Below are positions 53,247 to 62,807 of a stretch of 64,000 nt of DNA, piece by piece. Made by a program: the position numbers and the translations under genes. Position 1 is the stretch's first letter. Every line of letters begins with the position of its first letter. The notes beneath the pieces are model-generated. The model had not been told where the DNA came from. It made no database searches and worked only from the letters and a program-made list of their open reading frames with translations. Origin of the DNA: Pectobacterium parmentieri (GTDB lineage Bacteria > Pseudomonadota > Gammaproteobacteria > Enterobacterales > Enterobacteriaceae); assembly GCF_001742145.1 (NCBI RefSeq), contig NZ_CP015749.1, forward strand, positions 186,001 through 250,000. Reading direction: 5' to 3'.

Positions 53247-54644
53247 TCAGTTGAGGCAGGTACCGTTTGACAACGCAATATCTCTGAAAGCGTAAGCTGA
53301 TTGTTTCAGGGTGCGTTGACAGCCATTACTGAAGTCGACATAAAACAATCCGTAGCGCTTATCATAACCGTTGACCCAACTGTACAAATCCATCGTTGAC
53401 CAGTGAAAATAACCGCGTACATCAGCCCCAAGCTCAATAGCTTTTTCAATCGCTTTGACATGCTCGCGGATATAGCGCACACGTACATCATCATTAATGG
53501 AGCCATCAGTTGCAGGCGTTTCCCGCAGGCCTATGCCGTTCTCGGTAATGTAAACGGGAATGTTATATTTTTTCTTCAGGATCAACAGCGCGTCAGTGAG
53601 TCCCTGAGGATAAATTTCTGTATCCCAGTCATTATATTCTGCGTCTTCAACATCAACGATGCGAAATAAGCCAGCGATACAAACCTGACCTTTATCTTCA
53701 ATTGAGCCACTGTTGTTCTCTTTCAGGATGGTTTGGGTACCTGAATAATGCTCTACCACATAACGTGAATAGTAATTCACACCCAGATAATCAACGGTAC
53801 TGCCTTTCAGTATGGCGGCGTCCTGCTCAATAAATGCCAGGTCCATATGTTGGCTGAGCAATGCCGTCAATGCCGGTGGATAGATTCCGTTTATGGTCAC
53901 ATCGTAAACAATGTTGTTATAGATATCATCGGCAAACTTTGCAGCCTGAATATCTTCAGCCTTGTCCGATGCCGGATATATCGTTTCATAGGCATGTACA
54001 ACGCCTATTTCACCAGGAACATTCATTTCCCTGAAGGCACGAATTGCCAGGGCACTGGCCACCATGACGTTGTGAAAAACAATAGCTGCCCGCCGGAAAT
54101 CCTGAACCTGAGGCGGATAATTACCAATCAGATAACCAGACTTGATGAAATATGTGGGTTCGTTAAACGTGGTCCAGATCCTTACCCGGTCACCAAACGC
54201 TTTATAACAAATCTTCGCATATTTAATAAAAGCATCAATCGTGTCGCGGTTTTCCCAGGAACCGTTGTTTCCTAACGCCAGCGGTAAATCCCAGTGATAA
54301 AGCGTTACCATGGGCTCAATGTTGTTTTTAATCAGCTTATCAATCAGTTCGTTGTAATACTTCAGACCACATTGGTTAACGTCGCCAATTCCCTGCGGGA
54401 GGATTCGGGACCAGGCAATGGAGAACCGGTATGCATTATGACCTGTTTCTTTCATTAACCGGATATCTTCATCGATACGATGATAATGATCGGCCGCCAC
54501 ATCACCGTTGGAATCACCAAAGCTTTTCCCTGGAGTGTGCGTGAACTCATCCCAGATTGTCATCCCCCGGTTATCTTGATTATATGCACCCTCAGCCTGA
54601 TAAGACGCAGTCGCCGATCCCCACAAAAAATTATTTGGGAACAT
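53247..54644 (-). CDS. 6-phospho-beta-glucosidase (GH1)
   Basis: Cytoplasmic hydrolase of phosphorylated beta-glucosides delivered by the PTS. 465 aa. N terminus FPNNFLWGSATASYQAEGAY, acid/base Glu in TFNEP, nucleophile Glu in YITENG, and DKRYGLFYVDF carrying the Lys-x-Tyr residues that bind the 6-phosphate in this subgroup. Lies 18 bases after EIIC in one operon. Could act on cellobiose-P or on plant aryl-beta-glucosides such as salicin or arbutin; the substrate is not settled by sequence. Confidence 0.9.
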   Translation of the reverse strand: MFPNNFLWGSATASYQAEGAYNQDNRGMTIWDEFTHTPGKSFGDSNGDVAADHYHRIDEDIRLMKETGHNAYRFSIAWSRILPQGIGDVNQCGLKYYNELIDKLIKNNIEPMVTLYHWDLPLALGNNGSWENRDTIDAFIKYAKICYKAFGDRVRIWTTFNEPTYFIKSGYLIGNYPPQVQDFRRAAIVFHNVMVASALAIRAFREMNVPGEIGVVHAYETIYPASDKAEDIQAAKFADDIYNNIVYDVTINGIYPPALTALLSQHMDLAFIEQDAAILKGSTVDYLGVNYYSRYVVEHYSGTQTILKENNSGSIEDKGQVCIAGLFRIVDVEDAEYNDWDTEIYPQGLTDALLILKKKYNIPVYITENGIGLRETPATDGSINDDVRVRYIREHVKAIEKAIELGADVRGYFHWSTMDLYSWVNGYDKRYGLFYVDFSNGCQRTLKQSAYAFRDIALSNGTCLN

Positions 54645-54662
54645 TTTTCCTCCTATATGAAA

Positions 54663-55961
54663 TCATTCAGTAGCAGATTCTTGTTTAATTTGCTGTTTTT
54701 CAAGAATTTTAAAGAATGGGTAATAAATAAAGGCATCCAGAATCATCAGAAACGCCACGAGAATACCGGCACGATAATCCAGAGTAGACAACGGGCCGGA
54801 AAGGAACGACGGAGTGGACCAGGGAATGCTCACAAAGCTGTGCCCGATAAGGTCAAAGTTGATTGCCGTGTAGGCCAGCGCGGTGTTGACCATAGGGGCA
54901 AGTACAAACGGAACAAACAGAATGGGGTTGAGGAATATTGGCAGGCCAAATATTACCGGTTCATTGATATTAAACAGGCTGGGAATAAGCCCAAGCCGGC
55001 CAATTTGTTTCAGATGTTTGGCCTTACTCATGGCCAGCATGAAAACAAACACCAGAGTAGAGCCGGAGCCGCCAATAGCAATATAAGACCCCCAGAACTG
55101 ATCGGTCAGAACGCCAGTAAGCGGTTGCCCGGTGGCGTAGTTCTGCGCATTAAGCAGAATATTAGACTGCCCCAGCGGGTCCAGTATTGGCCATACTGTC
55201 GCGGTGTCATGAATCCCCAGAAACCAGAACAGTTGTCCGAGGCCAAAAGCCAGCGTCATGAAAAAGCCGTTATCCACGCCTGACAGGGCGGGGGAGACAA
55301 AGGAGAAAATCAGCGCTGGCAGGCTCTTGTCGAATGCCACCACAGAAGTGATGGTGAGCCCCCACCACAGCAGTACATTGACTGTTAACGGGATCAGGGC
55401 GTTGAAAGATTCCGCAATAGCCTCTGGGACGCCATTAGGCAGCTTCAGCGTGATATTTCTTCTGATGAAAAATGCGGTCAGTTCGATACTGATCAGGCCA
55501 ACCATGATGGCAGTGACAAGGCCCTGTCCCCCGAAATACTCGGTACTGAGATTTGTATCACTGAAGCCGGCGGTCACGATAAAGAAGCTTGCCAGCGCAT
55601 TAATGGCCGACGTAAACGGATGAAGCTTTTTATAGCCAGCCATGCTGTAGGAGATACCCAATACAACGAAAATTGACAGAATCTTCATCGTCATGGTGTA
55701 GGGTACAATCAGGTACTGGTGGTAATCTTGTGAAAAGTTATACCAGGCCATCAGGAATGGCGCATAAAAGGCACCCTGATTCAGGGTGTCTGGATCCACT
55801 GGCGGTGAAGCCAGCACCAGGAAGAAACTGCCCACAATAGTGAACGGCAGGGAGTAAACCATCCCGTTTCTTACAGACATCAGGTGGGGTTGCCGGCTGA
55901 TTACTTCTGCCACAGGCATCAGCCAGCGTTCAAGGAATGCGCTGAAATTATTGAATAACAT
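54663..55961 (-). CDS. PTS EIIC, lactose/cellobiose family
   Basis: Membrane channel and sugar-binding subunit of a phosphotransferase transporter. 432 aa with about 10 hydrophobic segments. Family blocks: RNGMVYSLPFTIVGSFFLVLA near the start, DNGFFMTLAFGLGQLFWFLGIHD, INEPVIFGLPIFLNPILFVPF (the conserved NEPxxFGxP sugar site) and SIPWSTPSFLSG. Single base gap from EIIB. Same operon as EIIA, EIIB and the GH1 enzyme. Confidence 0.93.
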   Translation of the reverse strand: MLFNNFSAFLERWLMPVAEVISRQPHLMSVRNGMVYSLPFTIVGSFFLVLASPPVDPDTLNQGAFYAPFLMAWYNFSQDYHQYLIVPYTMTMKILSIFVVLGISYSMAGYKKLHPFTSAINALASFFIVTAGFSDTNLSTEYFGGQGLVTAIMVGLISIELTAFFIRRNITLKLPNGVPEAIAESFNALIPLTVNVLLWWGLTITSVVAFDKSLPALIFSFVSPALSGVDNGFFMTLAFGLGQLFWFLGIHDTATVWPILDPLGQSNILLNAQNYATGQPLTGVLTDQFWGSYIAIGGSGSTLVFVFMLAMSKAKHLKQIGRLGLIPSLFNINEPVIFGLPIFLNPILFVPFVLAPMVNTALAYTAINFDLIGHSFVSIPWSTPSFLSGPLSTLDYRAGILVAFLMILDAFIYYPFFKILEKQQIKQESATE

Positions 55962-55962
55962 A

Positions 55963-56268
55963 TCATGCGCCTTTCATTTTATGGATCGCTTTGATGATAT
56001 TTTCCCCGTTCCCAGTGCCATAATCCACGGCGTTCATGACATCAACGGGTATATTCAGTGGTTCACAGACCGCACGGGCATCATTCAGCCGCATCCGGAC
56101 CTGAGGTCCCAGCAGAACAACGTCATAATCGCGTACATAGTCCGCCAGACTGTCGATATTTTTTGCGTGAACAACCCAGCCCGCTTCTGCCGATGACAGG
56201 GCTGCGGTGATTTTCTTAGCCACGATACTGGTGGACATCCCGAATGCACAGGCAAGTACAATTTTCAT
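55963..56268 (-). CDS. PTS EIIB, lactose/cellobiose family
   Basis: A 101-aa phosphocarrier with the active-site cysteine in CAFGMSTSIVA, as in ChbB/CelA, and the downstream VVLLGPQVRMRL. It takes phosphate from EIIA and passes it to the sugar bound by EIIC. One base from EIIC and 13 bases after EIIA. Nothing is truncated. Confidence 0.92.
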   Translation of the reverse strand: MKIVLACAFGMSTSIVAKKITAALSSAEAGWVVHAKNIDSLADYVRDYDVVLLGPQVRMRLNDARAVCEPLNIPVDVMNAVDYGTGNGENIIKAIHKMKGA

Positions 56269-56281
56269 AATGATTCCTCAC

Positions 56282-56725
56282 TTAGAGAACGTTGATCAGT
56301 TCCTCAACGGAACGGGCATTACGGATACTTTCCATTTTTGTTTCGTTTTCCAGCATCTCCATAATATTTTTCAAGCCGGACTCGATATGTTCCCTGGCAT
56401 CAATGGCACAGAACATCAGAATGAGGCTGACTGGCGTACTGCCGTTGATGGCAATCGGTGTTTTTAATAATAAAAGGCTAGCTCCATTTTTCAGGGCACC
56501 GCACTCGGGACGGGCGTGAGGTAGGGCAATGGCCTCATCGTCATAAACGTAATAACCGCCAATTTTTTTTGTTTCGCTGATTATTTCATCAACATAACGC
56601 GGCTCAATAAATTTTTTCTCAAGCAGAGGAGTCGCCACCATTTTTATGGCTTCCTCCCAGCCGTCAACTGAATCAATTACTTTTATGCAATTGTATTTTA
56701 TTAATTTTTCTTTTAATTCGTTCAT
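56282..56725 (-). CDS. PTS EIIA, fructose/mannitol/ascorbate type
   Basis: A 147-aa phosphocarrier. The phospho-acceptor histidine is in IALPHARPECGA and the fold marks (YYVYDDEAIALPHA, INGSTPVSLILMFCAID) belong to the EIIA-2 family, not to the all-helical lactose/cellobiose EIIA normally found with this EIIB and EIIC. The frame can be read back to a TTG at 56758, but the ATG at 56725 with CGGGAA upstream fits better. First gene of the operon, downstream of a CRP-like site and a 45-bp palindrome. Confidence 0.88.
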   Translation of the reverse strand: MNELKEKLIKYNCIKVIDSVDGWEEAIKMVATPLLEKKFIEPRYVDEIISETKKIGGYYVYDDEAIALPHARPECGALKNGASLLLLKTPIAINGSTPVSLILMFCAIDAREHIESGLKNIMEMLENETKMESIRNARSVEELINVL

Positions 56726-56752
56726 AGTGTTCCCGTATGACTTACTGTTTAT

Positions 56753-56797
56753 AACCAATACTGTAAGCGCTTTCTGAAAGCGCTTACAGTATTGGTT
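56753..56797. promoter_or_regulatory. Perfect 45-bp palindrome, candidate LacI-type operator
   Basis: Two exact 22-bp arms meet at T56775. Each arm contains CTGTAAGCGCTTTC, and AAGCGCTT within it is itself palindromic, so the site offers two LacI/CcpA-type half operators back to back. It lies 28 bases upstream of the EIIA start and overlaps a TATAAA (minus strand, about 56754-56749), so bound repressor would block the promoter. In RNA it would also form a very stable hairpin. Confidence 0.7.
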
Positions 56798-56805
56798 TGC
56801 CGTAG

Positions 56806-56821
56806 TGCGAGCATGATCACA
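56806..56821. promoter_or_regulatory. CRP-like binding site of the PTS operon
   Basis: On the minus strand TGTGA-TCATGC-TCGCA matches the CRP consensus at 9 of 10 positions. Its centre lies about 71 bases upstream of the start site predicted from the TATAAA at 56754-56749, a usual class I position. Confidence 0.6.
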
Positions 56822-57139
56822 TTTTATCCAGTCAACATTGTTCGGCTTTATACCAAATCTATGCTTTCTGATATTGCCGTTGAGACAGGAGCGAAATTAT
56901 CGGGGATAAGTTAGGAGGTAATATTCTTTGAAAACAATGAAATAAATATTAATTAATCAGTATTAGGCATCGCTCGGTTTTTTATCACCGTCATTTTTAC
57001 CGCCGTTATCATCCCAATCTCAGTTGTAAACGTGGTGTTATTCCATTACGGAACTTGTCATTCCAATTCGGCATTTCATAAGTGATCTCTCCTCACCGTA
57101 TAGTCGCATTATCTACTTTTTTGCTTAGTTAAGGCGATT

Positions 57140-58582
57140 GTGAACTATCTCCCTATATTTGCCGATCTTCGTCAGCGCCCGGTATTGGTTGTTGGCGGCG
57201 GCGAGGTTGCCACGCGCAAAATCGATCTACTGCAACGCGCGGGTGCGGAGGTAAAAATTGTCGCACAGGCGTTGGCGGAACCGTTGGCTGCACAGCATCA
57301 GGCCGGACAGGTTGAATGGCTGGCGCACGCTTTTACGCCCGAACTGTTATCTGGCGTGTTTCTGGTGATTGCCGCCACGGATGACGCTGAGCTAAATGCA
57401 GCCGTATTTGACGCGGCGAATCAGCGACATTTGCTGGTAAACGTGGTGGACGATCAGCCAAAGTGCTCGTTTATTTTCCCCTCGATTGTCGACCGCTCTC
57501 CGCTGGTAGTGGCGATTTCTTCAGGGGGACAGGCGCCAGTGTTAGCGCGGTTACTGCGTGAAAAACTGGAATCATTACTTCCTGCCAGTTTGGGAACGAT
57601 GGCAGATATCGCCGGAGGCTGGCGTAACAGGATTAAAACCCGACTGCATTCGATGTCGGACCGCCGTCGCTTTTGGGAACGGTTGTTTGTCGGACGCTTT
57701 GCATCGCTGGTGTCTGCCGGACAGTTGGAGCAGGCCGAAGATGAGCTGCAACAGCAACTGGTTAACCAGCAAGATGAACAGCAACTGCCCGCGTCGGCAC
57801 GCGGTGAAGTCGCACTGGTTGGCGCAGGCCCCGGCGATGCCGGATTGCTTACGCTGCGTGGATTGCAGGTGATGCAGCAGGCGGACGTGGTGCTGTATGA
57901 CCATCTGGTCAGTGCCGATGTGCTGGATTTGGTGCGCCGCGATGCCGAACGCATCTGTGTCGGAAAACGTGCCAGCGCGCATTCCTTGCCACAGGATGGG
58001 ATTAATCAACTGCTGGTGAAGCTGGCGCAGGAAGGCAAGCGGGTGGTGCGTCTGAAAGGCGGCGACCCCTTCATTTTTGGCCGTGGTGGCGAAGAACTAC
58101 AGGCGGTGGCACAGGCGGGTATCTCTTTTCAGGTGGTGCCTGGTGTGACGGCCGCAGCAGGCGTTACTGCGTATGCGGGGATTCCGTTGACGCACCGTGA
58201 CTATGCGCAGAGCGTAATTTTTATTACCGGACACTGTCGCCCCGACGGCGATGCGCTTGATTGGTCAACGCTGGCGCGTGGGCGTCAGACGCTGGCGATT
58301 TATATGGGAACGATGAAGGCTGCGGAGATTTCACAGCAGCTTATCGCACATGGACGCTCAGCGCAGACGCCTGTCGCGGTGATCGGCCGCGGCACCCGAC
58401 ACGATCAGCAGGTACAAATTGGTACGTTGCAAGAGTTAGAACATTTGGCACGGCAAGCGCCGACACCGGCGCTGCTGGTGATTGGCGAGGTGGTGGATTT
58501 GCATCACCAGATTGCCTGGTTTGGTCAGACAACGCCGACGGTGCCGCAAGACAGCCGCCCAGCGGTAGTAAACTTGGCTTAA
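57140..58582 (+). CDS. cysG: Siroheme synthase (trifunctional)
   Basis: Turns uroporphyrinogen III into siroheme for sulfite reductase. 480 aa. The N-terminal part is the NAD-dependent precorrin-2 dehydrogenase/ferrochelatase ([33 protein letters not shown]); the C-terminal part from about residue 220 is the SAM uroporphyrinogen methyltransferase ([46 protein letters not shown]). It stands at the head of cysD-cysN-cysC, so siroheme is made together with the sulfate-activation enzymes. In E. coli cysG lies with the nirB genes instead. Confidence 0.96.
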   Translation: MNYLPIFADLRQRPVLVVGGGEVATRKIDLLQRAGAEVKIVAQALAEPLAAQHQAGQVEWLAHAFTPELLSGVFLVIAATDDAELNAAVFDAANQRHLLVNVVDDQPKCSFIFPSIVDRSPLVVAISSGGQAPVLARLLREKLESLLPASLGTMADIAGGWRNRIKTRLHSMSDRRRFWERLFVGRFASLVSAGQLEQAEDELQQQLVNQQDEQQLPASARGEVALVGAGPGDAGLLTLRGLQVMQQADVVLYDHLVSADVLDLVRRDAERICVGKRASAHSLPQDGINQLLVKLAQEGKRVVRLKGGDPFIFGRGGEELQAVAQAGISFQVVPGVTAAAGVTAYAGIPLTHRDYAQSVIFITGHCRPDGDALDWSTLARGRQTLAIYMGTMKAAEISQQLIAHGRSAQTPVAVIGRGTRHDQQVQIGTLQELEHLARQAPTPALLVIGEVVDLHHQIAWFGQTTPTVPQDSRPAVVNLA

Positions 58583-58591
58583 GGAAAGGGT

Positions 58592-59500
58592 ATGGACGAG
58601 AAACGACTCACGCATTTACGGCAGCTTGAAGCCGAAAGCATTCACATCATCCGCGAAGTGGCGGCCGAGTTCGGTAACCCGGTGATGATGTATTCCATCG
58701 GCAAAGACTCTTCGGTGATGCTGCATTTGGCGCGCAAGGCGTTCTATCCAGGATCGCTGCCTTTCCCGCTGCTGCATGTTGATACCGGGTGGAAATTTCG
58801 TGAAATGTACGAATTCCGTGACCGCACGGCAAAGGCCTACGGCTGTGAACTGCTGGTGCACCGCAACCCGCAGGGTGAAGCGCTGGGGATTAACCCTTTT
58901 GTACACGGCAGCGCCAAGCACACCGACATTATGAAAACCGAAGGGTTGAAGCAGGCGCTGGATAAATACGGCTTTGATGCCGCATTTGGCGGGGCGCGTC
59001 GTGATGAGGAGAAATCGCGAGCCAAAGAGCGTATTTATTCCTTCCGCGACCGCTTCCACCGTTGGGATCCAAAGAACCAGCGCCCGGAACTGTGGCACAA
59101 CTACAACGGTCAGATTAACAAAGGCGAGAGCATCCGCGTTTTCCCACTATCCAACTGGACCGAGCTGGATATCTGGCAATATATCTATCTGGAAAATATC
59201 GATATTGTTCCGCTGTATCTGGCTGCCCCGCGTCCGGTAGTCGAGCGTGATGGCATGTTGCTGATGGTGGATGACGATCGCATCGATCTGCAACCGGGTG
59301 AAGTGATCGAGCAACGTATGGTGCGCTTCCGCACGCTGGGCTGTTGGCCGCTGACCGGTGCGGTGGCATCGGATGCGCAAACGCTGCCGGAAATCATCGA
59401 AGAGATGCTGGTTTCTACCACCAGTGAGCGTCAGGGAAGGGTAATTGACCGCGATCAGGCCGGTTCAATGGAGCTGAAAAAGCGTCAAGGGTATTTCTGA
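58592..59500 (+). CDS. cysD: Sulfate adenylyltransferase subunit 2
   Basis: Catalytic subunit of ATP sulfurylase, forming APS from ATP and sulfate. 302 aa, PP-loop family: [39 protein letters not shown] and [19 protein letters not shown]. Begins 9 bases after cysG, followed by cysN after 11 bases: one operon. Confidence 0.97.
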   Translation: MDEKRLTHLRQLEAESIHIIREVAAEFGNPVMMYSIGKDSSVMLHLARKAFYPGSLPFPLLHVDTGWKFREMYEFRDRTAKAYGCELLVHRNPQGEALGINPFVHGSAKHTDIMKTEGLKQALDKYGFDAAFGGARRDEEKSRAKERIYSFRDRFHRWDPKNQRPELWHNYNGQINKGESIRVFPLSNWTELDIWQYIYLENIDIVPLYLAAPRPVVERDGMLLMVDDDRIDLQPGEVIEQRMVRFRTLGCWPLTGAVASDAQTLPEIIEEMLVSTTSERQGRVIDRDQAGSMELKKRQGYF

Positions 59501-59511
59501 GGAATCGTCGA

Positions 59512-61002
59512 ATGAGCCAAATTTCTTTAAAAGATGCAGCGGCAGAAAATGCGGCTGAGAAAGATGCCGTCGTGATCAACGACGCGATCGCACGGCAGAT
59601 CGCCGAGCAGGGTGGTGTGGAAGCGTATTTACACGCGCAGCAGGATAAAACGCTACTGCGTTTTCTGACTTGTGGCAGCGTTGACGATGGAAAAAGTACG
59701 CTGATTGGCCGTTTACTGCACGATACGCGCCAGATTTATGAAGATCAGCTCAGCACGCTGCACAATGACAGCAAGCGTATCGGGACGCAGGGCGAGAAAT
59801 TGGATTTGGCGTTGTTGGTCGATGGGCTTCAGGCCGAGCGCGAACAGGGCATCACGATTGACGTGGCCTACCGCTATTTCTCGACGGAAAAACGTAAATT
59901 TATCATCGCGGATACGCCGGGACACGAGCAATACACCCGTAACATGGCAACCGGTGCATCAACCTGCGAGCTGGCGATCCTGCTGATTGACGCCCGTAAA
60001 GGCGTATTGGATCAAACTCGCCGTCACAGCTTCATCGCGACCCTGCTGGGAATTCGCGATCTGGTGGTGGCGGTGAACAAAATGGATTTAGTGGATTATC
60101 AGCAGATGGTATTTGAACAGTTTAAGCAGGATTATCTGGATTTTGCCCAGCAACTGCCTGCCGACCTGAATATTACCTTTGTGCCGATTTCCGCATTGGA
60201 TGGCGACAATGTCGCGACGCCAAGCACGACGATGGGCTGGTATACCGGGCCAACGCTGCTGGACGTGCTGGAAACGGTCAATGTGGCACAGCGCACGCTG
60301 GAACAGCCAATGCGCTTCCCAGTGCAATACGTCAACCGCCCGAATCTGGATTTCCGTGGCTACGCAGGCACGCTGGCCTCCGGCATTATCCGTATCGGGC
60401 AGCGGGTCAAAGTATTGCCGTCCGGCGTAGAGTCCACCGTCAGCCGTATTGTGACCTTTGACGGTGATTTGCCGCAGGCACAGGCCGGTGAAGCGATTAC
60501 GCTGGTACTGGCGGATGAAGTGGATATCAGCCGTGGCGATCTGCTGGTCGACAGCGGCGAATCGCTGAAAGCCGTGCAGCATGCGCTGGTGGATGTTGTC
60601 TGGATGGCGGAACAGCCGCTGGTGCCGGGACAAAGCTACGACATCAAGATTGGCGGTAAGAAAACGCGCGCTCGGGTTGAGAATATTCAATATCAGGTTG
60701 AGATCAATACGCTGACGCAGCGCGTAGCCGAAAACCTGCCGCTGAACGGTATCGGTTCCGTCGAGCTGGTGTTTGATGAGCCGCTGGTGCTGGATAATTA
60801 CCAACATAATGCAGTGACGGGCGGGATGATCTTTATCGATCGTCTGAGCAACGTCACGGTAGGCGCAGGCCTGGTACGCGAACCTATCGAACAGGTGTAT
60901 CAGGAGCCGGGCGCGTATAGCGCGTTTGAGCTGGAACTGAATGCACTGGTACGTCGCCACTTCCCGCATTGGGGTGCGCGCGATTTGTTGGGAGGCAAAT
61001 AA
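59512..61002 (+). CDS. cysN: Sulfate adenylyltransferase subunit 1
   Basis: GTPase subunit that drives APS formation with CysD. 496 aa. EF-Tu-like G domain: [17 protein letters not shown] (P-loop), [18 protein letters not shown] (G3) and VNKMDLVDY (NKxD), then beta-barrel domains with the C-terminal [14 protein letters not shown]. It is not fused to a CysC domain; cysC follows as a separate gene with one base between. Confidence 0.97.
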   Translation: MSQISLKDAAAENAAEKDAVVINDAIARQIAEQGGVEAYLHAQQDKTLLRFLTCGSVDDGKSTLIGRLLHDTRQIYEDQLSTLHNDSKRIGTQGEKLDLALLVDGLQAEREQGITIDVAYRYFSTEKRKFIIADTPGHEQYTRNMATGASTCELAILLIDARKGVLDQTRRHSFIATLLGIRDLVVAVNKMDLVDYQQMVFEQFKQDYLDFAQQLPADLNITFVPISALDGDNVATPSTTMGWYTGPTLLDVLETVNVAQRTLEQPMRFPVQYVNRPNLDFRGYAGTLASGIIRIGQRVKVLPSGVESTVSRIVTFDGDLPQAQAGEAITLVLADEVDISRGDLLVDSGESLKAVQHALVDVVWMAEQPLVPGQSYDIKIGGKKTRARVENIQYQVEINTLTQRVAENLPLNGIGSVELVFDEPLVLDNYQHNAVTGGMIFIDRLSNVTVGAGLVREPIEQVYQEPGAYSAFELELNALVRRHFPHWGARDLLGGK

Positions 61003-61003
61003 C

Positions 61004-61621
61004 GTGTCTTCACACGATGAACCGACTGACGATAACGTCGTCTGGCATGCGCACGATGTCACCCGTGAGTCACGCGAGAGGCTACATGGTCATCAGGGGG
61101 TCGTTATCTGGTTTACCGGGCTGTCTGGGTCCGGTAAATCCACGCTGGCGGGGGCGCTGGAGCAGGCGTTGCACCAGCGTGGCGTTAGCACCTACCTGCT
61201 GGATGGCGACAATGTTCGGCACGGTCTATGCCGGGATCTCGGCTTTACTGACGACGATCGGCGCGAGAATATCCGCCGCGTGGGTGAAGTCGCCAAGCTG
61301 ATGGTCGATGCCGGTCTGGTCGTTCTGACTGCGTTTATTTCACCGCATCGCGCCGAGCGTAAAATGGTGCAGGATCTGCTCGGTGAGGGACAGTTTATTG
61401 AAGTTTTCGTGGATACGCCCTTAGCGACCTGCGAAGCGCGCGACCCTAAAGGGTTGTACAAGAAAGCCCGCGCGGGGGAGTTGCGTAATTTCACTGGGAT
61501 CGACTCGGTGTATGAAGCGCCGGAAACGCCGGATAGTCATCTGGATGGTGAACAATTCGTAACAACTTTGACCGGCCAATTGTTAGATCTGCTCGGCAAG
61601 CGAGCTATTATCAAGCTCTGA
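61004..61621 (+). CDS. cysC: Adenylylsulfate (APS) kinase
   Basis: Phosphorylates APS to PAPS, the substrate of CysH. 205 aa. P-loop [44 protein letters not shown] and the lid region [11 protein letters not shown]. Start is a GTG at 61004 with GGAGG nine bases before; a longer frame from 60941 overlaps cysN and is not needed. One base separates it from the cysN stop. Confidence 0.96.
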   Translation: MSSHDEPTDDNVVWHAHDVTRESRERLHGHQGVVIWFTGLSGSGKSTLAGALEQALHQRGVSTYLLDGDNVRHGLCRDLGFTDDDRRENIRRVGEVAKLMVDAGLVVLTAFISPHRAERKMVQDLLGEGQFIEVFVDTPLATCEARDPKGLYKKARAGELRNFTGIDSVYEAPETPDSHLDGEQFVTTLTGQLLDLLGKRAIIKL

Positions 61622-61667
61622 TGTCCCCGCTTTTTTTCACCGAGTTGTTGGGTGATGCAGGGGAAGA

Positions 61668-62012
61668 ATGGGAAAGATTATGCAAAATGCCACGCAGTTA
61701 ACGATTAGTAAGACTCGGCCAGCGCAAGAAGAGGATGACAGCGTTTCCTATCTGTTTATGGGAGCGGTGACGGGGTTCTCCTTTTATTGGCTGGCGTTCA
61801 GTATTCCCTTTCTGGTATATGGCTCGAATACCACGTTTTTCTTCATGCTCTACACGTGGCCGTTCTTTTTGGCGCTGATGCCGTTTTCGGTGCTGGTTGG
61901 TGTCGGGTTCAGCTTTCTGCTGAGAGGCTATCTTTTTTATACGCTTTTTGCGACGGGACTGACGGTGGTCTGTCTGTTCTGGCTGGTCTTTTCTTTTCTG
62001 ACCGGGTGGTAA
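61668..62012 (+). CDS. ygbE: DUF3561 inner-membrane protein (YgbE-like)
   Basis: A 114-aa protein with three or four hydrophobic segments (about 28-48, 56-80, 88-112). LVYGSNTTFFFMLYTWPFFLALMP is the family's conserved core (quoted in part: YGSNT and YTWPFFLALMP). It follows cysC as in E. coli. Function unknown. An ATG at 61680 is an alternative start. A hairpin terminator follows. Confidence 0.85.
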   Translation: MGKIMQNATQLTISKTRPAQEEDDSVSYLFMGAVTGFSFYWLAFSIPFLVYGSNTTFFFMLYTWPFFLALMPFSVLVGVGFSFLLRGYLFYTLFATGLTVVCLFWLVFSFLTGW

Positions 62013-62031
62013 AAGAAAGGTGGTAAGGGAG

Positions 62032-62066
62032 AAGGCTGCCAGCGTGGACGCTGACAGCCTGTTATT
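62032..62066. terminator. Terminator between convergent ygbE and ABC ATPase genes
   Basis: GGCTGCCAGCGT pairs with ACGCTGACAGCC with one mismatch, followed on the plus strand by TGTTATTTT. The minus-strand side is pyrimidine-rich too, so it may serve both. Confidence 0.7.
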
Positions 62067-62084
62067 TTACAATGTTCAACGTAT

Positions 62085-62807
62085 TTACAGGATCTTGCTC
62101 AAGAAAGCCTGCGTGCGTGGGTTGCTCGGATGAGTGAAGATCGCCTCTGGCGTCCCCTGTTCCTGAATAATTCCCTGATCGATAAAGATCACTCTATCCG
62201 CGACTTCTCTGGCAAAGGCCATTTCATGGGTAACGATGACCATGGTCATGCCTTCGTTCGCCAGCGTTTTCATGACGGCCAGCACTTCGCCAACCAGTTC
62301 AGGGTCGAGCGCAGATGTCGGCTCATCGAACAGCATGATTGCCGGCTCCATCGCTAACGCGCGGGCAATCGCGACGCGCTGTTGCTGGCCACCGGACAGG
62401 CTGTTCGGCCAGGCATCGATTTTATCCAGCAAACCAACTTTACTGAGCAACGCTTTAGCGCGTTCGACGGCCTGGGCACGGGGTAATTTCTTTACCCCCA
62501 TCGGGGCCATAATCACATTTTCCAACACCGTCATGTGGGGGAACAAATTAAAGCGCTGAAACACCATCCCCACGCTTTCACGCATGCGGTTGATATCGGT
62601 TTTCTGATCGTGAATGGCAAAACCGTTGACCGTAATCTCACCCGCCGATAGTGTCTCCAGCGCGTTGATACAGCGCAGAAAAGTACTTTTTCCCGAACCG
62701 GATGGGCCAATCAGGCAAAGCACTTCCTGAGGCGCGATGTCACAGGAAATACCACGCAGGACATGGGTATCGCCAAACTGTTTTTGCAGGTTATTAACGT
62801 GAATCAC
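62085..62807 (-). CDS. Polar amino-acid ABC transporter, ATP-binding protein
   Basis: A 240-aa GlnQ/HisP-type ATPase. Walker [17 protein letters not shown]-loop [11 protein letters not shown], signature [14 protein letters not shown], Walker [15 protein letters not shown] and switch His in VTHEM. Starts inside the end of the permease gene: GTG at 62807 with GAGG ten bases upstream is favoured over a TTG at 62816. Works with the permease and the binding protein encoded upstream on the same strand. Substrate not determined. Confidence 0.92.
   Translation of the reverse strand: MIHVNNLQKQFGDTHVLRGISCDIAPQEVLCLIGPSGSGKSTFLRCINALETLSAGEITVNGFAIHDQKTDINRMRESVGMVFQRFNLFPHMTVLENVIMAPMGVKKLPRAQAVERAKALLSKVGLLDKIDAWPNSLSGGQQQRVAIARALAMEPAIMLFDEPTSALDPELVGEVLAVMKTLANEGMTMVIVTHEMAFAREVADRVIFIDQGIIQEQGTPEAIFTHPSNPRTQAFLSKIL

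Larger units (their letters stand above)
56726..57139. other. Divergent control region between the PTS operon and cysG
   Basis: About 414 bases with no gene. Holds the PTS operator palindrome and CRP-like site near 56750-56820, and an AT-rich stretch before cysG. TTATTCCATTACGGAAC near 57038 could be part of a CysB site, but this is weak. Confidence 0.6.

Noticed and set aside
54480..55283. 267-codon plus-strand frame over the PTS EIIC gene
   Set aside because: Antisense to EIIC and the GH1 gene start; no domain recognised.
51957..57139. CRISPR array or cas genes at the cysH-cysD interval
   Set aside because: No regularly spaced repeats and no cas-like proteins; the interval is filled by the PTS operon.
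60088..61062. 324-codon minus-strand frame over cysN/cysC
   Set aside because: Antisense to intact cysN with all GTPase motifs.
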